64,000 nucleotides of DNA from Ornithinicoccus hortensis (GTDB taxonomy: Bacteria; Actinomycetota; Actinomycetes; Actinomycetales; Dermatophilaceae): positions 1,674,001 to 1,738,000 of the forward strand of contig NZ_VFOP01000001.1 of NCBI RefSeq assembly GCF_006716185.1, given 5' to 3'. The notes under the pieces were generated by a model. The model was not told the origin of the DNA. It worked only from the letters and a program-made list of their open reading frames with translations, and did no database searches. Both the position numbers and the translations under genes were made by a program. Shown here in pieces: positions 1 through 8,482 of this stretch; position 1 is the stretch's first letter, and every line of letters starts with the position of its first letter.

Positions 1-449
1 TCGGACCCGCTGAAGATGCCGTCGGCGATGCCGGTGGGTTGTCCGACGTATGCCGTGGGCTCGCCGATCCCCACCGCCCAGTCCAGGGTGGCCAGGTCCA
101 GGTGGCTGAGGTCGTAACCCTCCTGCTGGAGGTCGCCGGCCACCTGGCCGACCGCGGCCCGCTCGGTGGTGGCATCGGCCTCGACGCAGTGGCTGGCGGT
201 GACGATCTCGCCATCGTCGCTGACGAAGAACCCGGTGCACAGGGCCAGCACGTCCGTGCTGTAGAGCGTCGACGTGCCGTCCTCCCACGGGACCTCGACG
301 GTCGCGGGGAACTCGACGTCGACCCAGACGATCGAGGCGTTCGCGTCGGAGCGGGCCCCGGTCTCGGACGCCGAGGCGGCAGCCGGGACGACGAGGGCTC
401 CGGCGAGGAGCGCGGTGGTGGTCAGGGCCTGGAGCTGGGTGGTGCGCAT
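1..449 (-). CDS. Secreted trypsin-like serine protease, 3' end cut by window edge
   Basis: The reading frame runs from an ATG at 449 (minus strand) off the left edge, so only the first ~149 residues are visible. An AGGAGG ribosome site lies about 8 nt upstream. Residues 1-27 look like a Sec signal peptide (hydrophobic core, PAAASA cleavage region). The motif TASHCVE with His87 matches the catalytic histidine block of S1/trypsin-like peptidases, preceded by CTGFFVSDDGEIV as in that fold. The Asp and Ser of the triad are expected beyond the edge, so activity cannot be confirmed. A pair of CGCTTAA repeats lies 73-90 nt upstream of the start and may control it. Confidence 0.85.
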   Translation of the reverse strand, partial: MRTTQLQALTTTALLAGALVVPAAASASETGARSDANASIVWVDVEFPATVEVPWEDGTSTLYSTDVLALCTGFFVSDDGEIVTASHCVEADATTERAAVGQVAGDLQQEGYDLSHLDLATLDWAVGIGEPTAYVGQPTGIADGIFSGS

Positions 450-521
450 GTCATCCTCCTGGGATCTGGTCCGTCCGACCTCTCCGGCGGGCGGTGGTGC
501 TGGCTCCACCGTCGCGGCGGG

Positions 522-539
522 CGCTTAACCGCCGCTTAA
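522..539 (-). promoter_or_regulatory. Direct repeat box, likely OmpR/PhoB-family response regulator site
   Basis: Two perfect CGCTTAA heptamers start at 522 and 533, exactly 11 bp apart. Read on the minus strand this is TTAAGCG-N4-TTAAGCG. Heptamer direct repeats with one helical turn spacing are the usual target of winged-helix OmpR/PhoB-family regulators. It lies 73-90 nt upstream of the protease start at 449. A matching box is at 853-870. Regulator identity is unknown. Confidence 0.6.
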
Positions 540-576
540 GGCCGAGTTGGGGCTGTCGTGGCAGCACGGGGACGCA

Positions 577-609
577 GCGACGCCGGGACCACGGGGGTCC
601 CGGCGTCGC
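577..609 (-). terminator. Strong hairpin terminator after the 51-aa peptide gene
   Basis: A perfect 14-bp stem (577-590 with 596-609) encloses a 5-nt loop, 24 nt beyond the stop codon of the minus-strand peptide gene. It lacks a U-tract, which is common for actinobacterial terminators. It would separate this transcript from the protease gene further along the same strand. Confidence 0.6.
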
Positions 610-632
610 CGGTCTGGTTCGGGCCCTGCGGG

Positions 633-788
633 TCACGGGCTCCTGCGGCCGGCGACGACCTCGCCGTAGGTCTGGCCGTCCGCCTGGTCGGCGAGGTCGG
701 TCGTGACACCGAAGAGGGCGGTCAGGGACAGGGTGAGCGCGGCGGTGAGGAGGGCGATGGTGCCGCGGGTGCTGGTCGTGGTGGTCAT
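633..788 (-). CDS. 51-aa membrane or exported peptide, unknown function
   Basis: A short gene starting with ATG at 788 and ending with TGA at 633-635. An AGGAG site sits 6-7 nt before the start. The product has a short Thr-rich head, one hydrophobic stretch (about residues 10-29, many Ala/Leu/Thr) and a polar tail with several Asp/Gln and a basic end. This could be an uncleaved signal anchor or a small secreted peptide. Support for a real gene is the good ribosome site, the strong hairpin just after the stop, and the response-regulator-like box 65-82 nt upstream, at nearly the same distance as for the protease gene. No family recognised. Confidence 0.6.
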   Translation of the reverse strand: MTTTTSTRGTIALLTAALTLSLTALFGVTTDLADQADGQTYGEVVAGRRSP

Positions 789-852
789 GGCGGGCTCCTG
801 GGTCTCGGGGAACTGTGGGTGCTGCTCCGTTGACTCCCATGCTGCGCAGCGG

Positions 853-870
853 CGCTTAAGGCCCGCTTAA
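853..870. promoter_or_regulatory. Second CGCTTAA direct repeat box in a divergent promoter region
   Basis: CGCTTAA heptamers start at 853 and 864, again 11 bp apart, the same unit and spacing as at 522-539. The box lies between the 51-aa peptide gene (start 788, minus) and the secreted protein gene (start 927, plus), so it could serve either or both. The flanks are also similar: each box reads GGCGCTTAA or GGGCGCTTAA into its first unit. Confidence 0.6.
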
Positions 871-926
871 GCGCCGCCGAGGACGGTGCTACGTGTCGGA
901 CACCCACCACATCGGAAGGCAGTGCC

Positions 927-1457
927 ATGAACACCACACCCATCTCCAGGATCCACCGCAGCGGGGCCCGTGCCCTGGCGGTCCTGCTGCTCGCCGTCGG
1001 CGTGTGCCTGCCGCTGGGCGGGCAGCCGGCCTCGGCATACGGCAACAGCGGGTGGGGCAACCCCGGGGGCGCCATCCCCGTGGCTGCCGCCTACAACGGT
1101 CTCTACGGGCTCGTCGTGCCCGGCGTCTACGTCGGTCGATCACCCGGCAGCCGGGACACCCAGTTCGTGACCGCGCGGATGCACGTGAACGAGTGGCGTC
1201 CGGCCGAGCAGCGCTGGGTCCGGATCAGGACCGGATCCCAGTCGATCAGCATGCTCCCCGGTCAGGCGTTCGGAATCGTCCCCGCCGTGACCGTCCCCGT
1301 CGACTACCGCCGCTACTACAACGTCGAGGTCGAGGTGATCTGGGAGAACGGGTACGGCGGGACCTTCGGCAGCAACACGATCCACCTCGTGCACGCCGGC
1401 GACTACCGGTGCGGCTACAGCGCGTGCACCGTCGGTCAGGGATGGATCTACTTCTGA
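927..1457 (+). CDS. Secreted protein of unknown function, 176 aa
   Basis: ATG at 927 is preceded by GGAAGG. Residues 1-37 form a clear signal peptide: basic n-region, ALAVLLLAVGVCLPL core and a cleavage site near PASAYG. The mature part is rich in Gly, Tyr, Val and Asn and has no charged repeats. Two cysteines near the C-terminus (CGYSAC) may form a disulfide. No family recognised. It may share the CGCTTAA box at 853-870 with the divergent 51-aa peptide gene, which would tie it to an envelope or extracellular stress response (inference). Confidence 0.75.
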   Translation: MNTTPISRIHRSGARALAVLLLAVGVCLPLGGQPASAYGNSGWGNPGGAIPVAAAYNGLYGLVVPGVYVGRSPGSRDTQFVTARMHVNEWRPAEQRWVRIRTGSQSISMLPGQAFGIVPAVTVPVDYRRYYNVEVEVIWENGYGGTFGSNTIHLVHAGDYRCGYSACTVGQGWIYF

Positions 1458-1488
1458 CCGGCGGCCGGTGGGCCGGGTCGGCGCCGGC

Positions 1489-2343
1489 TCACCCGAACAG
1501 CTCGCGCAGTTCCTCCGCCCGGGCCAGGGCGGCCTCCTCGCCGGCCGAGATGGCCGACTTGGCCCGGTGGAAGTCGGCGATCTCCACGCCGTCGATGTGC
1601 GGGTCCAGCACCAGGTCCGGCTTGTAGAAGGAGAGCCGGGCCATGGTCAGCTGGGCCTGCATGATGTCGGCCGCCCGCAACAGCTCCCGCAGGGCGCCCA
1701 GGCGGTACTTGCGCCGCGGGGCACCGGCGTCCTGCTCCGGGTGGTCCAGCTCGGCCAGCGGGGTGGCGTTGACCGCCAGGACGCGGTCGGCACCCAGCAG
1801 GAGCGCGCCGTCGACCGGGATCTGGTTGAGCAGCCCGCCGTCGACCAGCCGGGCCCGGCCGATCGCCACCGGCTCGATCGCGCCGGGGTAGGCGGTCGTG
1901 GCGCGCAGCGCCTGGATCAGGTCGCCCTGCTGGCTGTAGTGGATCCGACCGTCGGTGATGTCGGTCGCGGTGAGCACCAGCCGGAGGTCCAGCTCCTCGA
2001 AGGTGGCCGGGAGCAGGTCCTGCAGCCACCGCTGGAAGCTCTCGGTGTTGATCACCCGCCCGGACAGCGGGTTCCAGTCGATCAGCTTGCGCCACCGCAG
2101 GTCGGTGGCGATCACCGCCATCTGCTCCGCCGTGTATCCGGCCGCGATGAAGGCGCCGATCAGGCCGCCCATGCTCGTGCCAGACACCACGCCGGGTCGG
2201 ATCCCGAGGTCCTCCAGCACCCGCACGACGCCGATGTGGCACAACCCGCGGGCGCCGCCGCCACCCAGCGCCAGCCCCACCACCGGCTCCGGGCGCGGGG
2301 TGGCCTCGGGCGTGCGGGAACCCCGTCTCGTCGTCTCGGCCAT
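1489..2343 (-). CDS. Patatin-like phospholipase (RssA/YjjU type)
   Basis: 284-aa cytosolic lipid acyl hydrolase. The family oxyanion loop GGGGARG is at residues 27-33. The nucleophile elbow GTSMGG gives Ser57, and the second dyad residue is Asp168 in VDGG. Length matches small bacterial patatins. There is no signal peptide. It lies 24 bp downstream of the LuxR-type regulator gene on the same strand and may be co-transcribed with it. Bacterial patatins of this size hydrolyse phospholipid or neutral lipid acyl esters; the true substrate cannot be read from sequence. Confidence 0.9.
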   Translation of the reverse strand: MAETTRRGSRTPEATPRPEPVVGLALGGGGARGLCHIGVVRVLEDLGIRPGVVSGTSMGGLIGAFIAAGYTAEQMAVIATDLRWRKLIDWNPLSGRVINTESFQRWLQDLLPATFEELDLRLVLTATDITDGRIHYSQQGDLIQALRATTAYPGAIEPVAIGRARLVDGGLLNQIPVDGALLLGADRVLAVNATPLAELDHPEQDAGAPRRKYRLGALRELLRAADIMQAQLTMARLSFYKPDLVLDPHIDGVEIADFHRAKSAISAGEEAALARAEELRELFG

Positions 2344-2367
2344 GCGGTCAGTCTCGCACTGGGATTG

Positions 2368-4893
2368 CTACCGGCGTGCCGTCGGTGGGGGTGTCGGGGG
2401 TGCGGTGTCACCGGCGCCCTCGTGCTGGGCGGCACGCAGCTGCCAGGCGACCGCCTGGGCGCGGCCACGGACCTCCAGCTTGCGGTAGATGTTCGACGTG
2501 TGGTGCATCACGGTCTTGGGGCTGATGCCGAGCGCCGCCGAGATCTCCTTGTTCGTGCCTCCCGCGGTCAGCAGCGCGAGCACCTCCTGCTCGCGGGAGG
2601 TGAGCAGGGACGAGGTGCGCGGGGTGGGCCGGCGGGCCGGGGCCCCGTCGACCGGCTGCTCCGCAGGGGCCGGGGGTTCGTGGCCGGTCGAGGACCGGGC
2701 CACGGTGGCGGCATACGCCAGGGCTTCCTCGGCGGCCGACCGGTGGGTCAGGCTCGCGCCGGCCAGGAAGGCCGCGTCGAAGGTGGCTCCGCCGCGCTCG
2801 CGGCAGACCTCGAGCGCCTGCTCGTAGGCGCGCTGCGTCCACGGCGGGACGCTGGGGCGCAGCACCGGAAGGTGCACGGCGAGCATGCCGTGGAAGCGGG
2901 CCTCCTGCTCGGTCTCCCTCCGCAGCGCGGCGATCCGGGCCAGGCAGACGATCGGGATGCCGCACCAGCCCCAGGCCTCCGCGGACCGACCCATCCGGAT
3001 CACCTCGGCGGCCAGGTCGGCGGCCGCGGGCAGGTCGCCCGCCCCGATCGCGTCGAGCGCGGCCAGCGGTTGGATCCAGGCCTGGGCGTGCCGGTTGCCG
3101 GTCCGGCGGGCCAGCGAGAGCAACTCCTCGTATGCCGGCAGGTCGGGCACCAGGTCGGCGCCACCGGGGAGCGAGCGCAGGAAGCCGCAGGCCACGAGGA
3201 AGACCGAGGGGTCGTCCAGCCGCTGGGCCAGCCGATAGGCCGAGACACCCCACCGGTGCGCCTCGTCCAGGTCCGCGCCCTGGTGGGCGAGCATGCCGCT
3301 CCACACCTCGAACCGGGCCAGGGTGACCTCCCAGCCCAGGGTGCGGGCCAGCTCGCGTCCTTCGGCGCACAGCGGTGCGACCGCCTCACGGTCCTCGGCG
3401 AACCGGGCGGCGCGCAGCGTCAGGCCCAGCACCCGCAGCAACGTCTCTGGGCCCGTGGCGCGGGCCAGGTCCACGGCCCCGAGCAGGTCGGTCAGGGTGT
3501 GCTGCACCGCGTCCGCGGTCTCGGCGGTCTCCGCCAGGAGCAGCCCGTGCCAGCCGGCCAGGAGGGCGCGCAGCCCGGCCGGGATCGCGGGGAAGCCGGG
3601 CAGCTCCCGGACCCGGGCCAGCAGGTGGGTGTGGCCGGGCGGGGCTCCCCGGCTGAACCAGTAGGGCGCCAGGCCGAGGGCCAGCCGGACGGCTGACGGT
3701 GCGTCCTCGCGGTCCAGCGCCCGGTGCAGCGCCAGGCGCAGGTCGGGTCCGACCGGGCGCAGGTGGTCGGTCGATCTGAGGAACTGGCTGCCGGTGCGTG
3801 CCCCGCTCAACGGGAGGGTGAATCCCAGGGCCCACCGGATGTGTGCCGAGTGCAGCTCCTCGATCTCCTCCGGCGCCACCTGCTTCAGTTGCTCCACGGC
3901 GTGCTCGCGGACCAGGGGGTGCAGGGAGAACCGGGTCGCCCCGTCCGTGTGGTCCGCCTGCACCAGGTGCATGTCGACCAGGGCGGACAGTCCCTCGACG
4001 ACGTTGCTGACCCCGGTGACCTGGGTCACCGCGTCCACCGGGACCGGGCTGCGGAAGGCGGTCAGCCGGTGCAACAGGGTGCGCTGTTGCGGGCTGAGCA
4101 GGGACTCGGTCCAGGCGATGGCGTCGAACAGGTCGTGGTCGGGGGCCCCGCCGGGGACCCGGCCGAGCACGCTCTTGTGCGGGTGGTCGCGCAGCAGGTG
4201 GAGCAGGCTGGTGGGGGAGAACGCCGCGGAGCGGGCGGCGGCGAGCTCGATGGCCAACGGCAGCCCGCCGACGAGCGCGCAGATCTCGGCCACGGCAGTG
4301 AGGGCGCCGTCCCCGGTGCCGATGGAGATGCCGGTGGCGTCGGCCACGTCGAGGAACATCTGGACCGCGGGCTGGGCGGCCAGGTCCTCGACCGCCGTCC
4401 CGGTGCCCGCGGCGGGGTGCGGAGCGGTGAACGGGGCGACCCGGAAGACCGTCTCCCGCGGGATGTACAGGGGGGCTCGGGCGGTGACCACGACCCGCAG
4501 GTCGGGCCGGGCCCTGGTCAGCGTGCGCAGGGTGTCCCCGGTCTCGGGGGCCCGGTGGGCGTCGTCGACCAGCAGGATCGTCTCGACCGGGGGTGGGTCT
4601 GTGCCGGTGCCCCTGCCGGCACGCGCGGAGGGAGCGGGTGGGGTCGCGCCGGGGATGCCCACGGCCGCGCGGATCCGCCGCTCCAGCAGGCCGGCCTCGT
4701 AGACCTGGTCCGTCTCCACCACGACCACCCGCGAGGGGCCCTCGCGGCGCTGCGTGACCAGCTCCCTGGCCAGGCGGGACTTGCCCACCCCGGGGAGTCC
4801 GGTGAGCGTCAGCACCCGGCGTCCGGGGAGGTCGAGCAGTCGGTTCAGATCGGCGAGTGCCTGGGAGCGCCCACGGAGGGGGAGATCCGGCAT
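2368..4893 (-). CDS. Large ATP-binding LuxR-family transcriptional regulator (LAL/AfsR-like)
   Basis: 841 aa from the ATG at 4893; an upstream in-frame ATG at 4974 would add a poorly conserved head. The P-loop GLPGVGKSR at residues 32-40 begins an NB-ARC/STAND ATPase domain with ILLVDDAH as the Walker B region. A long helical repeat-type middle (about 330-740, TPR-like in character) follows. A LuxR DNA-binding domain sits at about 763-820 (LTSREQEVLALL, NKEISAALGISPKTV). Such proteins are one-component ATPase switches. Target genes are not apparent; the adjacent patatin gene is the nearest candidate. No clear ribosome site precedes 4893, so the start is the best guess. Confidence 0.85.
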   Translation of the reverse strand: MPDLPLRGRSQALADLNRLLDLPGRRVLTLTGLPGVGKSRLARELVTQRREGPSRVVVVETDQVYEAGLLERRIRAAVGIPGATPPAPSARAGRGTGTDPPPVETILLVDDAHRAPETGDTLRTLTRARPDLRVVVTARAPLYIPRETVFRVAPFTAPHPAAGTGTAVEDLAAQPAVQMFLDVADATGISIGTGDGALTAVAEICALVGGLPLAIELAAARSAAFSPTSLLHLLRDHPHKSVLGRVPGGAPDHDLFDAIAWTESLLSPQQRTLLHRLTAFRSPVPVDAVTQVTGVSNVVEGLSALVDMHLVQADHTDGATRFSLHPLVREHAVEQLKQVAPEEIEELHSAHIRWALGFTLPLSGARTGSQFLRSTDHLRPVGPDLRLALHRALDREDAPSAVRLALGLAPYWFSRGAPPGHTHLLARVRELPGFPAIPAGLRALLAGWHGLLLAETAETADAVQHTLTDLLGAVDLARATGPETLLRVLGLTLRAARFAEDREAVAPLCAEGRELARTLGWEVTLARFEVWSGMLAHQGADLDEAHRWGVSAYRLAQRLDDPSVFLVACGFLRSLPGGADLVPDLPAYEELLSLARRTGNRHAQAWIQPLAALDAIGAGDLPAAADLAAEVIRMGRSAEAWGWCGIPIVCLARIAALRRETEQEARFHGMLAVHLPVLRPSVPPWTQRAYEQALEVCRERGGATFDAAFLAGASLTHRSAAEEALAYAATVARSSTGHEPPAPAEQPVDGAPARRPTPRTSSLLTSREQEVLALLTAGGTNKEISAALGISPKTVMHHTSNIYRKLEVRGRAQAVAWQLRAAQHEGAGDTAPPTPPPTARR

Positions 4894-5332
4894 GTCACTA
4901 GTGTCCCAGAGAAAGTCACAAGAATAGGGCAACTGCCCGATGTGCGGCAGTGGTGGACGTGATGGACTGTGCATCGCCTCGCAGCGAGGGTGCCAGTCAG
5001 CACTGGCAGGTCGTCGGCGGTGGCGGTCGGCGCCGGGTCATGGCCTTCGGCCATACATGGGAACCGGGGAGACTGCCGTCCGCCACTGCCGACGAAGACC
5101 GCGCGGGCGCCCCCGGGAGTCCCTGACCGGAATTCGGCGTGGGCCTGGCTCGGACGACGGTCACCTTCTGCTCCTCTCCGGGGGATGGCCACGGATCCGG
5201 TGGTGCCCCTCCAGTGTCCTCCCGCCCGCCCGGTCTTGACCAGAGCGACCGAACGCTCCCTCCCAGGTATCGGTCGGGAACGGCTCTGCAGGGTGATGCC
5301 CACGGGTGCAGCCGGTTCCTACGGTCGGGCCC
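4894..5332. other. 439-bp non-coding stretch between divergent genes
   Basis: No convincing gene was found. Short hairpins occur at 4991-5008 (7-bp stem TGCCAGT) and 5041-5053 (TGGCC stem). The LuxR-type gene is transcribed leftward from here. A leaderless-type -10 (TACGGT, 5320-5325) lies 7 nt before the ATG at 5333. Long regulatory regions are common upstream of LAL regulators. Confidence 0.5.
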
Positions 5333-5680
5333 ATGACCAGACCCGCGACCAGGTGGCCCAGGATGCTCGTGCTGGTGGGCGCGCTGGCCCTGTTCGCCGT
5401 GAACCTGTCGGTGCTCACCCTCGTGTATGGCGTGTTCGCGCCGGTGGCGTTCGCGGTCGCCGCGGCCCAGGCCGGGGCCCTCCTGCTGTCCGTCGACCGG
5501 CCGCGCGAGGCCACCGGGTGGGCGGTGTCGGCGGGGTTCGCCACCGCCCTGCTCACTGTCGGGGACGCGCCGCTGCCCTGGCCGGTGCCCGCCGTCGGAG
5601 TGGTCACGCAGGTGGTGCTCGTCGTGGTCATCGGCGGGCTTCGTAGAGTGGGGGCACCCGTCGGAAGAGGAGCCCACACG
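5333..5680 (+). other. Open in-frame membrane segment upstream of the hydratase (possible fusion)
   Basis: From the ATG at 5333 the frame stays open through the hydratase stop at 6466. The first ~116 codons encode three or four hydrophobic helices (for example MLVLVGALALFAVNLSVLTL), read like a genuine small membrane protein and contain no stop. The hydratase nevertheless has its own ribosome site and family-length start at 5681. Either the product is a membrane-anchored hydratase, or a separate membrane protein lost its stop through a small indel, or the assembly has an indel here. The leaderless -10 TACGGT at 5320-5325 supports initiation at 5333. Confidence 0.5.
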
Positions 5681-6466
5681 ATGCTGGACGAGCAGGCGAC
5701 GAAGCAGGCCTTCAAGACGCTGTGGGCCGCCCACGAGGGCGGCTACACGGTCGACGGCATCCCGGAGGAGGTGCGCCCCCGCACCCGCGCCGAGGGGTAT
5801 GCCGTGCAGGCCCACTTCGCCGGGGAGACCGCCGCGGTGGCCGGGTGGAAGATCGCGGCCACCTCCCAGGCCGGCCAGGACCACCTGCAGGTCGACGGGC
5901 CGCTGGCCGGACGGGTCCTGTCCGAGCGGCTGCTGGAGCCGGGGCAGCCGGTGCCGCTGGACGGCAACTTCATGAACCTGGCCGAGCTCGAGTACGCCTT
6001 CCGGATGGTGACCGACCTCCCGCCGCGGGACACGGCATACAGCGAGCAGGAGGTGCTCGACGCGGCCGGGGAGCTGCTGCTGTCCTGGGAGATCCCGAGC
6101 ACCCGCTTCGACGCGGTCGAGACGGTGGGGGAGGCCCAGCTCATCGCGGACAACGCGTGCGGTTTCCACCTCGTGGTGCAGCCGGCGGCCGACCAGGACT
6201 GGAAGGGTGTCGACCTGGCCGCGGAGACCCCGAGCGCCACGCACAGCTCCGGCCTGGTGCATGACGGTGCCGGCCACCGGGTGCTCGGGGGCCCGGTCCC
6301 GGCCCTGACCTGGCTGGTGAACGAGCTGTCCGGTCACGGCATCACCCTGGAGGCCGGGCAGCTGGTCACGACCGGCACCTGCGCCGTCCCGATGCCGATC
6401 GCGCCCGGCGACTCGGTCACCGGCGACTACGGACGGTTCGGCTCGCTGACGGTGACCTTCTGCTGA
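5681..6466 (+). CDS. 2-keto-4-pentenoate hydratase / FAH-superfamily enzyme
   Basis: 261 aa from the ATG at 5681, preceded by AGAGGAG about 9 nt upstream and a TAGAGT -10-like element. The length equals that of MhpD/TodG-type hydratases, which add water to 2-hydroxypenta-2,4-dienoate in meta-cleavage pathways. Family landmarks are AGWKIAATS in the N-terminal third and the metal-binding Glu-x-Glu motif in LAELEYAF. The C-terminal PMPIAPGDSVTGDYGRFG matches the closing barrel segment. No other meta-cleavage genes are nearby, so the substrate is open. An upstream membrane segment is in frame (5333-5680). Confidence 0.8.
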   Translation: MLDEQATKQAFKTLWAAHEGGYTVDGIPEEVRPRTRAEGYAVQAHFAGETAAVAGWKIAATSQAGQDHLQVDGPLAGRVLSERLLEPGQPVPLDGNFMNLAELEYAFRMVTDLPPRDTAYSEQEVLDAAGELLLSWEIPSTRFDAVETVGEAQLIADNACGFHLVVQPAADQDWKGVDLAAETPSATHSSGLVHDGAGHRVLGGPVPALTWLVNELSGHGITLEAGQLVTTGTCAVPMPIAPGDSVTGDYGRFGSLTVTFC

Positions 6467-6491
6467 GCGGGTGATCGCCGCGCCGGCACCG

Positions 6492-7025
6492 TCAGGCGAA
6501 GTCGTGCGTGGTCTGCCCGTGCGGGTCCTTGGTGAAGGCGATGACCTTCTCCGGTGGCACCCGGAAGACCAGCGCGAGCGGCTCGGTCTCGTCCTCCTCG
6601 ATCCCCTCCCGGCCGCCGCCGACGAAGCCGCCCTCGTCGTGCACCTCGAACCGCCAGTCCTCGCCGTACTTGGCCAGGTAGGCGGCCGACACCTCGGCCA
6701 GCTCGTACTGGTCGGTGACCTGCGCCGCGCTGCCCTCCAGGACGACGTCGGTGCCGGACGACCAGGTGTTGCTGCCGGTGGTGACCGAGACCCCGGGGTC
6801 GTCGAGCAGGTTGCGGCACTTCTGCTCCTCCTGGCCGGTGCAGAAGTAGAAGGAACGGTCGTGCCACACGCCGATCAGCGGCGTGACGTGCGGCCGGCCG
6901 TCACGGCGGACGGTGCTCAACCAGTAGAGCTCCGCGGTCGCGAACAGCTGCTGCGTCCGCGCCCAGGGAAGGGGTGCGGTGGCGTCCCCGTAGCGGGCGT
7001 CCAGGTGCGTGGTGGGCTCGCTCAT
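6492..7025 (-). CDS. Pyridoxamine 5'-phosphate oxidase-fold protein (FMN or F420 binding)
   Basis: 177 aa. The split-barrel signature is visible in LYWLSTVRRDGRPHVTPL followed by FYFCTGQEEQKCRNL, typical of PPOX-family flavin or F420 reductases. It starts at 7025 inside the stop codon of the lipoprotein gene upstream (ATGA overlap), so the two are translationally coupled. Family members reduce small substrates or bind haem; the exact role is not predictable. Convergent with the hydratase gene, 25 bp between stops. Confidence 0.8.
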   Translation of the reverse strand: MSEPTTHLDARYGDATAPLPWARTQQLFATAELYWLSTVRRDGRPHVTPLIGVWHDRSFYFCTGQEEQKCRNLLDDPGVSVTTGSNTWSSGTDVVLEGSAAQVTDQYELAEVSAAYLAKYGEDWRFEVHDEGGFVGGGREGIEEDETEPLALVFRVPPEKVIAFTKDPHGQTTHDFA

Positions 7026-8404
7026 CCGACCATCGTGCCGTGCGTCCGCCCGGGAGACCAGCCCCCGGCGTCGGCCGCTGCGGGGGCGTCGTTCCAGGCC
7101 TTCCTGATGGCCGCGACGTCGGGGTCGGTGAACATCGTGGAGACGTGGTCCTCGGTGAGGGTGCGGGCCACCGTCAGCTCGACCCGCTGCAGGCTGTCCG
7201 GGGCGTGCACGGTCACCGCCGTCCCGTCGAGGAGGACGGGCTTGAGGCTGGCGATGCCCTCGGGGAAGGCTCCGGTGAGGGTGACGTGCATCGCCGCCGG
7301 CTGTCCGGGGACCGGCTCGAGCAGCCGCGCGTCCTGCACCGTGTCCAGGGCGACCAGGCCGGCGAACATGTCCAGGTGCGCGTCCCCGACGGAGGTGCTG
7401 TAGGAACTCCCCTCGACCGGCGAGGTCTCCCCGGCGTCGACGACCCGCAGCCGCAGGCTCCCGCCCTCGGGGAAGTCCGGGTGGTCGAGGACGGCGTCGT
7501 AGATCGGGCGCAGGGCGCCCGGGTCCTGGGTGGTGACCTCGAGGGTGCCCCGGGCGGCGCTCGCGGTGTCGACCCCGGGCATCTCCCGCAGGCTCTGCAC
7601 GACCGGGAGCAGCGCCTCGTTGGCGGCGGCCTCGTCGGCATCCAGGCTGCCCCGGAGGACCTGCACCTCCAGGTCCGGTCCGGCCGCCTGCCCGGCGACG
7701 GTCCTCGCCTCCGTGAGGTCGGCGTCCTCCCCGACGTTGACCGCCAGGACGTCCCCCTCGAGGCGGAACCCGGCGACCGGGTGCAACTGCGCCACGGCCT
7801 CGAGGGTGTCGTCGAGGGTGTCGGGCAGGCCCGTCCACCGGGTCGTCACCGTCCCCCACGGGTCGCTCACCTCGGCCGTCAGCACGAGGTCGTGGTCGGC
7901 CGCCAGCACGCTGCCCACCCGCTCGGTGTCCGCCACCAGGTCGGTGAGCGAGCCGCGGTACACCGGCTCGGTCGAGGTCCGCCACGGGGCGCAGGCCCAT
8001 TCGCCGTCGAGGACCAGGCCCTCGGCATACAGCGCGGTCCGCAGCTCCCGCTTCGCCTCCCGCTGGGGGTCGTCCAGACAGATGCCGAGCCCACCGGCCT
8101 GGACCCCCATCGGGGTGTAGGCGGCGCCGGTGTGCGGGCGCCACTCCTCGACCTCGGTGAGCAGGGCGTCCAGCACCTCCGGCGGGGTGTCGTCGGCGAG
8201 CACCAGGGTGCCGCTCACCTTGCCGGTGAACGGGAGCTCGTCGGTGGCGTTGGTGATCGTGTCGATGACGTGTTCGGGGTGGGTGGAGGTGAAGTGCTCG
8301 GTGAACTCCTCCGCGGCGTCGGCTCCCTGGCTCAACGCCCCGCAGCCGGAGGTGACCAGGACGGCGGCGACCACCGCCAGGGCGGTGCTGACTCGGACGC
8401 TCAT
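7022..8404 (-). CDS. Lipoprotein of unknown function, 460 aa
   Basis: ATG at 8404. The N-terminus has a lipoprotein signal: hydrophobic core ALAVVAAVLV and lipobox VTSGC. The mature part is acidic and appears to contain repeated alpha/beta modules: three or four stretches of similar length with EVxxxL and VRVxxPGG-like strands, suggestive of a multi-domain extracytoplasmic protein. No enzymatic motif was recognised. Co-transcribed and overlapping with the PPOX gene. The region between 8404 and the divergent gene at 8518 contains TACGCT/TAGGCT -10-like boxes for both directions. Confidence 0.8.
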   Translation of the reverse strand: MSVRVSTALAVVAAVLVTSGCGALSQGADAAEEFTEHFTSTHPEHVIDTITNATDELPFTGKVSGTLVLADDTPPEVLDALLTEVEEWRPHTGAAYTPMGVQAGGLGICLDDPQREAKRELRTALYAEGLVLDGEWACAPWRTSTEPVYRGSLTDLVADTERVGSVLAADHDLVLTAEVSDPWGTVTTRWTGLPDTLDDTLEAVAQLHPVAGFRLEGDVLAVNVGEDADLTEARTVAGQAAGPDLEVQVLRGSLDADEAAANEALLPVVQSLREMPGVDTASAARGTLEVTTQDPGALRPIYDAVLDHPDFPEGGSLRLRVVDAGETSPVEGSSYSTSVGDAHLDMFAGLVALDTVQDARLLEPVPGQPAAMHVTLTGAFPEGIASLKPVLLDGTAVTVHAPDSLQRVELTVARTLTEDHVSTMFTDPDVAAIRKAWNDAPAAADAGGWSPGRTHGTMVG

Positions 8405-8482
8405 GGTGAAGACCTCCGGTGCGGGGGACAGGGCTGCCGGTGAGACGCAGCGTAGGACAGGCCCGTTCCGTAGGCTGGCCCC

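Noticed and set aside
1468-3696. Very long open frame (742 codons) opposite the patatin and LuxR-type genes
   Set aside because: It is a shadow frame of high-GC DNA. The minus-strand products have clear family motifs (GTSMGG, P-loop, LuxR HTH), while this frame gives Gly/Arg/Gln-rich nonsense.
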